A model generated the notes under the pieces. It was not told the origin of the DNA. It ran no database searches and saw nothing but the letters and a program-made list of their open reading frames with translations. 64,000 bases of DNA from Cricetomys ansorgei (taxonomy: Eukaryota; Chordata; Mammalia; Rodentia; Nesomyidae). The first letter of the stretch is position 1, and each line of letters opens with the position of its first letter. Below, one piece after another: positions 59,660 to 64,000 of this stretch. The stretch lies in the NCBI GenBank assembly GCA_026225945.1, contig JAMJFZ010000239.1, positions 29,362,001 to 29,426,000 of the forward strand, in the 5' to 3' direction. The translations under genes and the position numbers were made by a program.

Positions 59660-61838
59660 AACAGTTAATAATGTATCAGTTTAATAATGTAAACAGACTC
59701 AGAGCACTGAAAGATCAAGAAGAACCAGGATTTTTCTAGCCAGAATGAAGAGAATTGACCACTGGCATTTTATATCTCTGGGTCTGCTTCTCTGGAGGCA
59801 AACAGTGAAAGTCCTGGAAAATAATTAAAAATTTTATTAATATTTAACATGTACAAACTCTTCTTCATTCAGTCTTTTCTAAATAATGCAGGGAAGCAAG
59901 TACTCATATAGCACTCACAAGGTTCTAGAGCAGTTTAAGCATTCTGGAGGAAATTAAAGTAAATGGGAAGACGTGTTCATATTATGAACGAATATTTTGC
60001 CATATTACTTATGTATCTTGAACATCATGGTATCTGGAGGAAATTTTCTATCCAAGCCCTTGCAAAAATTGAAGGATGGGTGCATATCTATGGTTTTCAG
60101 TATAATATGAGTCAACTTAGTTTTGTGTGAAATAAAACTAACTTTAAATTAAATTAATGTTGATGCCATTAATATATACTTTAAGTGGATATTAAGAAGC
60201 ATTGCTACACAAGAGGTTAAATGGGCTAAACAAAGGACATTTTTACCACAATCTAGAATAATGCAGCAATCAACAGGATACATTGATTGACATCATCAAA
60301 CTTTTAGTAAAATCTTTAGTAGAGATTTAAAACAAAAGACAAATGGAAACCAACTCTACAATTAACACTATTAGAAACAAAAAGAAATTAGCAGAGACAG
60401 TGGAATTCCCAGACATGAACTTTATGATGTATATTCCAGGATCTAAAGGAAAACTAGAAAATAATAAGGAGAGTAAGTTACAAAGAAAATCATATGGAAT
60501 TCTAGAGATAAAATATAACACCTGAAATAAAATTTCCATTTATAATATCCATATTTGTTAAAGCACTATGAAATGATCCTGAGGAAGTCACAAAAGAATA
60601 TAATTTTTTAAACATAATTGTTTTAATATAGCACAGAAAAAATTCAAAGTAATAGAAATGATCTATTATAGAGTTAAAAGTAAAAATTGATCTAAATATA
60701 TTACAGAAATATTTGAAAACTCTGAAGAGTTGTAACGGAAAATTTTCTTAATTTTATCAAAATTCTGCACACACAAGCAAAACTTTCAAACAGTTTTAAG
60801 TAACTTCAAATATAAAACAATTTTCTGAAAACGAGTGAAAAAATACTGAAAACACTTAGAAAAAGTAAACCCACAAATTAGAAATAAGACTACACATTTG
60901 CAGAACATATTCAGAAATCATACCAACAACAAAACAATCAATTGTTATTTTCAAAAAACCTAAAATAATATCTGTTGCTATGTACTTTCCAAAAATTATC
61001 TGTTTACATAGGTGATGAAGACATTTCATATGCCAAAACTGGCAAAATACACTGCTTTCATTTAACACAAAATGATTTACTCACATATATGCATTGTATG
61101 TATATATAATGAGTTTTAACTATTTTACATACATTGTTAACAAATTAAGGAAATTGCCTTTATTCTTAGATTTCTTAGAGTTTCATTCTTTTCTTTCTTT
61201 GTGGATATTTGTTAGATCATGTTATGCCTGATATCAGTTGATACAATCATATTAATTTTCTTCTGTAAATGGCTGGTGAATTGAACTACATTGATTGTTA
61301 AAAATCCAACAAGCCTTGCATGCCTGGAGCATGGTCATTATATAGAAATCATGTTTTACATTGTTGCATTTGGACTCTTTATTTCTCTAGTTATTTTGGA
61401 GTGGGAAATAAAACCTTAAAGAATTCTTCTATGATTGTGATTTTATCTTGAATTTATTGTACCAAGCATAATAATTATACCAGGTAAACATGATATACCC
61501 GATTGGAACTTCTTTAAAAGTTCAAGAAAAAAAAAATATTAGCCTGCAAGCAAGCACATGAGCGAAAAACAGTTTCTGGAAGAATGCATATTTGAGAAGA
61601 GTTGACAAAACGTGACCATGGGTGGCAGCAATGAAGAAACTGCAAGCAGCATAAATTTGAATTACAGATAGGAAGAACTACAGGTGAGAATATCAACAGT
61701 GTGAGTCAAGCTTTGGAGAAAAGTATATCAAAGTAGATTAGATTTTCTCTTTGCTGCTAAATAATGAAACCAGCATGCAGACCCACAGTTCTTCCTGAGA
61801 GTCTTGGTAGGCCCTCTTGTGAAGGTTTCTTTTTTCTT
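59660..61838. other. Mostly unclassified AT-rich sequence
   Basis: A-rich text at 60320-60720 is vaguely L1 5'/ORF1-like but too diverged to call. No gene. Confidence 0.35.
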
Positions 61839-62045
61839 CTAAGAGTTTTATAGTTTTAGCTTTCATATTTAGTTCATCTATTTACTTTTAACTTTCCTCT
61901 GTATTTTGCTTGGAATAGCACTCCAACTTTATTTTTTGCATGAAATAACTAGTTCTCTCAGTATATATTAGGAACACAATACTTTCTCACAGTGAACGAT
62001 TTTAATACTCTTGCTCAGAATCCATCAGAGATACACAAGTTTAGT
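61839..62045 (-). mobile_element. Old L1 fragment, antisense
   Basis: 'tctaagagttttatagtttt', 'ttcatatttagttcatctat', 'gcactccaactttatttttt' and 'tactcttgctcagaatccat' keep the antisense L1 ORF2 order also seen at 19240-19430, with higher divergence. Confidence 0.5.
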
Positions 62046-64000
62046 CTACTAACTTACACTTAAGAAAACAGATTGCATTTTGTTATTTATAGAAAGCACG
62101 CATGTGTTTTTCATTTTATGGAATTCCTTTAGGTGGATGAACCCCCTCTGAGAAGGTCCTAAGAGACATTTCGTTTTTTTTACCCAGCTTGCTCTCTCAG
62201 GAGTTAAAGGCTCCTTAAGAAAAAAATGAAATGATACAAATTGAGCTATTCTAACTTATTTTCCCATTTTTTCACTCTATGCCAATTTAGGAACGGCCAT
62301 AATACAGCTCTTTCCTTTTGCAAAGTTTGGATGATGAAGATGATGATGCCCATTTTCTCACTCCCCACAGGCATTGGTTTATCATACGCTACTAATATTG
62401 GCAAATTTGGCCTGATGCTTCACTAATACTTGAAAGATGAAATTTTTTACTCCCAGCTTTAAGTCTAACACTGTAATGAAATTTGAAACTACCATTTTGT
62501 CCTTATAATAAGAAACGATTGACCACATTGAATATCAGCAACTTTTTATAGAATTCATCAGAGAACTGAGATTGGGGAAAACTGTTACCAGTCTGGAGAT
62601 GTATAGAGATTCATTTACAGTGAAAACAGTCTACAGAGCCCAAGCTATGTTTTAGAAGCAAGTGCTCCATAGAAGGTCATGTAAGTGATGTTTTGCTGGA
62701 CATCCAGAGCCAAATATGTAAGATCATGACAGTTTAAACCTTTCAAAGCTGAAGGCATAGAGTGACTCTGACACTTTGTAGAGTCTGATCATACAACAAC
62801 CACTCTACTTGAGAGAAAAAAAAATCCATTATAACAACTTAGAATAGATCCCTGTATGGTATAGGTATGAAAAGGTGGAGAATGGGCATTAAAAATATGC
62901 TCACATATTCTTTGTAATAAGTCACATGAGTATTAAAGATGTTAGCTAGAGATCTACTTTCAATTCTCCTCATTGTTGTTTTCTGTTTAATGCAAGTGGA
63001 ACTAAAATGCTTTGGTGATGGAGAGACACTTGCATAGATCACAACCCAGATTCACCATAACTAAAGGACAGAGACATAATATTCTAAAACAATACTCTTT
63101 CATTTACAATCACCATGTAAGCACAACTCCATATACACAGGACATGCAGCTGAAAGACCTACACAACTACACAACACAGATTCTGCAGAGGAGAATTCAG
63201 AGAAGGGAAGTGAAGAGACTGCAGAAACTGTTTATGATTGAAAGAATTTCACAGCTGCAAATACCCTCACCTTGCAGGCCCACATACCTCAGTTCTTAAC
63301 ACCCAATATGGATTTTAAACAAATTTCATACCAGGAAAAAGTAGAAGAAAATTAATCATATACAAAAAAAATATGTATGACCAGATTCAAATGAGAACAT
63401 TTGAACATATGAGGCAAACATAAAGATAAAATTTAAAATGATTAGGATTAAAATATATTTATATTTATTATATATTTATATGATATTTTATGTATCTTTT
63501 GACTTAAATGGAAATAAAAACAATTCAAAACAACCAACTAGCAATATTAGCATACTGGTGTAAACTCTAATACAGAATTGAGAGGAAATACTTAATCAAA
63601 GAATATTGTAACGGAAATTGGAGGGTGCCTTTGATGGTCACATCTGTACAGTAGATACAATGAAGTAAAATCATTGAGCTTGAATCCAGGCAGAAAATTC
63701 AGCAAATATAATATTGTAAGCAGACAAAAGTAAATAAAAATAATATTAATAAAACAACATAATACTCAAGTATATTAAAACCATTTCAAAAGGTCTGTCA
63801 CCACCATACTGTGCATTAGAAGAAGGTCAATGTAGACTATATATTGGTTACTAACAAAGGGAAAAGAAAGTAAAGTCTAAAAGAACAGTGGCTGCTGAGA
63901 TTTGAATGGAGACAAAATGGCCAAATTCATAGAGCCTAAGTCATTAGGGCAGAAAGACATTTTTCGTGATAAACTAATGTTCACTACATGGTGCTGTGGT
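62046..64000. other. Unclassified AT-rich sequence
   Basis: No gene or named repeat. The plus frame at 63012-63299 (95 codons) has mixed composition but no recognised domain or splice context. Confidence 0.35.

Noticed and set aside
60320..60720. Possible L1 ORF1/5' region
   Set aside because: Only A-rich composition and a few short motif resemblances. No ordered match.

Overview
The window is nuclear genomic DNA of a muroid rodent: AT-rich, CpG-poor, full of dinucleotide microsatellites and carrying B1, B2/B3-type and B4-type SINEs, rodent L1 3' ends and MaLR-type LTRs. The B1 copies are diverged and there is no run of very young mouse elements. A cricetid (vole, hamster or deer mouse type) is possible, but that is a guess and I make no species call.

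I found no intact protein-coding gene. All the short ORFs can be explained by repeats, microsatellites or chance, with two partial exceptions: a decayed C-terminal L1 ORF2 fragment (about 30370-30600, plus) and a low-confidence coding-like patch with a plausible splice acceptor (49380-49575, minus). The window therefore looks like a gene desert or part of a very long intron.

Layout. 1-5.2 kb: unique sequence, L1 and SINE fragments, a TCTCTG/TC/AC compound microsatellite and an LTR-like block. 5.2-9.1 kb: repeat-poor, with a CpG-retaining stretch near 7.9-8.6 kb that could be a conserved regulatory element. 9.1-12.1 kb: MaLR LTR, SINEs and an L1 fragment. 12.3-16.1 kb: mostly unique. 16.2-16.8 kb: MaLR LTR and SINE. 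18.1-22.7 kb: one long old antisense L1 interrupted by two B1s and a retroviral-type LTR. 23.7-24.6 kb: B1 and L1 inserted at the same target site. 25.5-31.8 kb: SINEs, probable L2 remnants, an L1 3'UTR and a 1.5-kb L1 with an 11-bp target-site duplication. 33.2-34.8 kb: two opposed L1 3' ends. 36.0-37.2 kb: MaLR-like sequence holding a roughly 390-bp TTC/CCT triplet tract. 37.7-38.2 kb: two adjacent tRNA-derived SINEs. 40.4-44.9 kb: two LTRs of one family in opposite orientation with an L1 fragment between them. 46.3-49.7 kb: microsatellites and unique sequence. 49.9-54.9 kb: the longest repeat-free block. 55.5-59.7 kb: SINEs, two more LTR fragments of the same family and a 19-bp minisatellite. 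59.7-64 kb: mostly unique, with one old L1 fragment.

The most distinctive element is a roughly 1-kb LTR family present five times (21.0, 40.4, 43.9, 55.8 and 59.1 kb). One copy has TG...CA termini and a perfect 6-bp target-site duplication. Four of the five copies contain two tandem B1-like 5' modules, and one carries an expanded 8-bp minisatellite. No undescribed multi-gene system is visible. All repeat family names rest on remembered consensus patterns, not on a database search.
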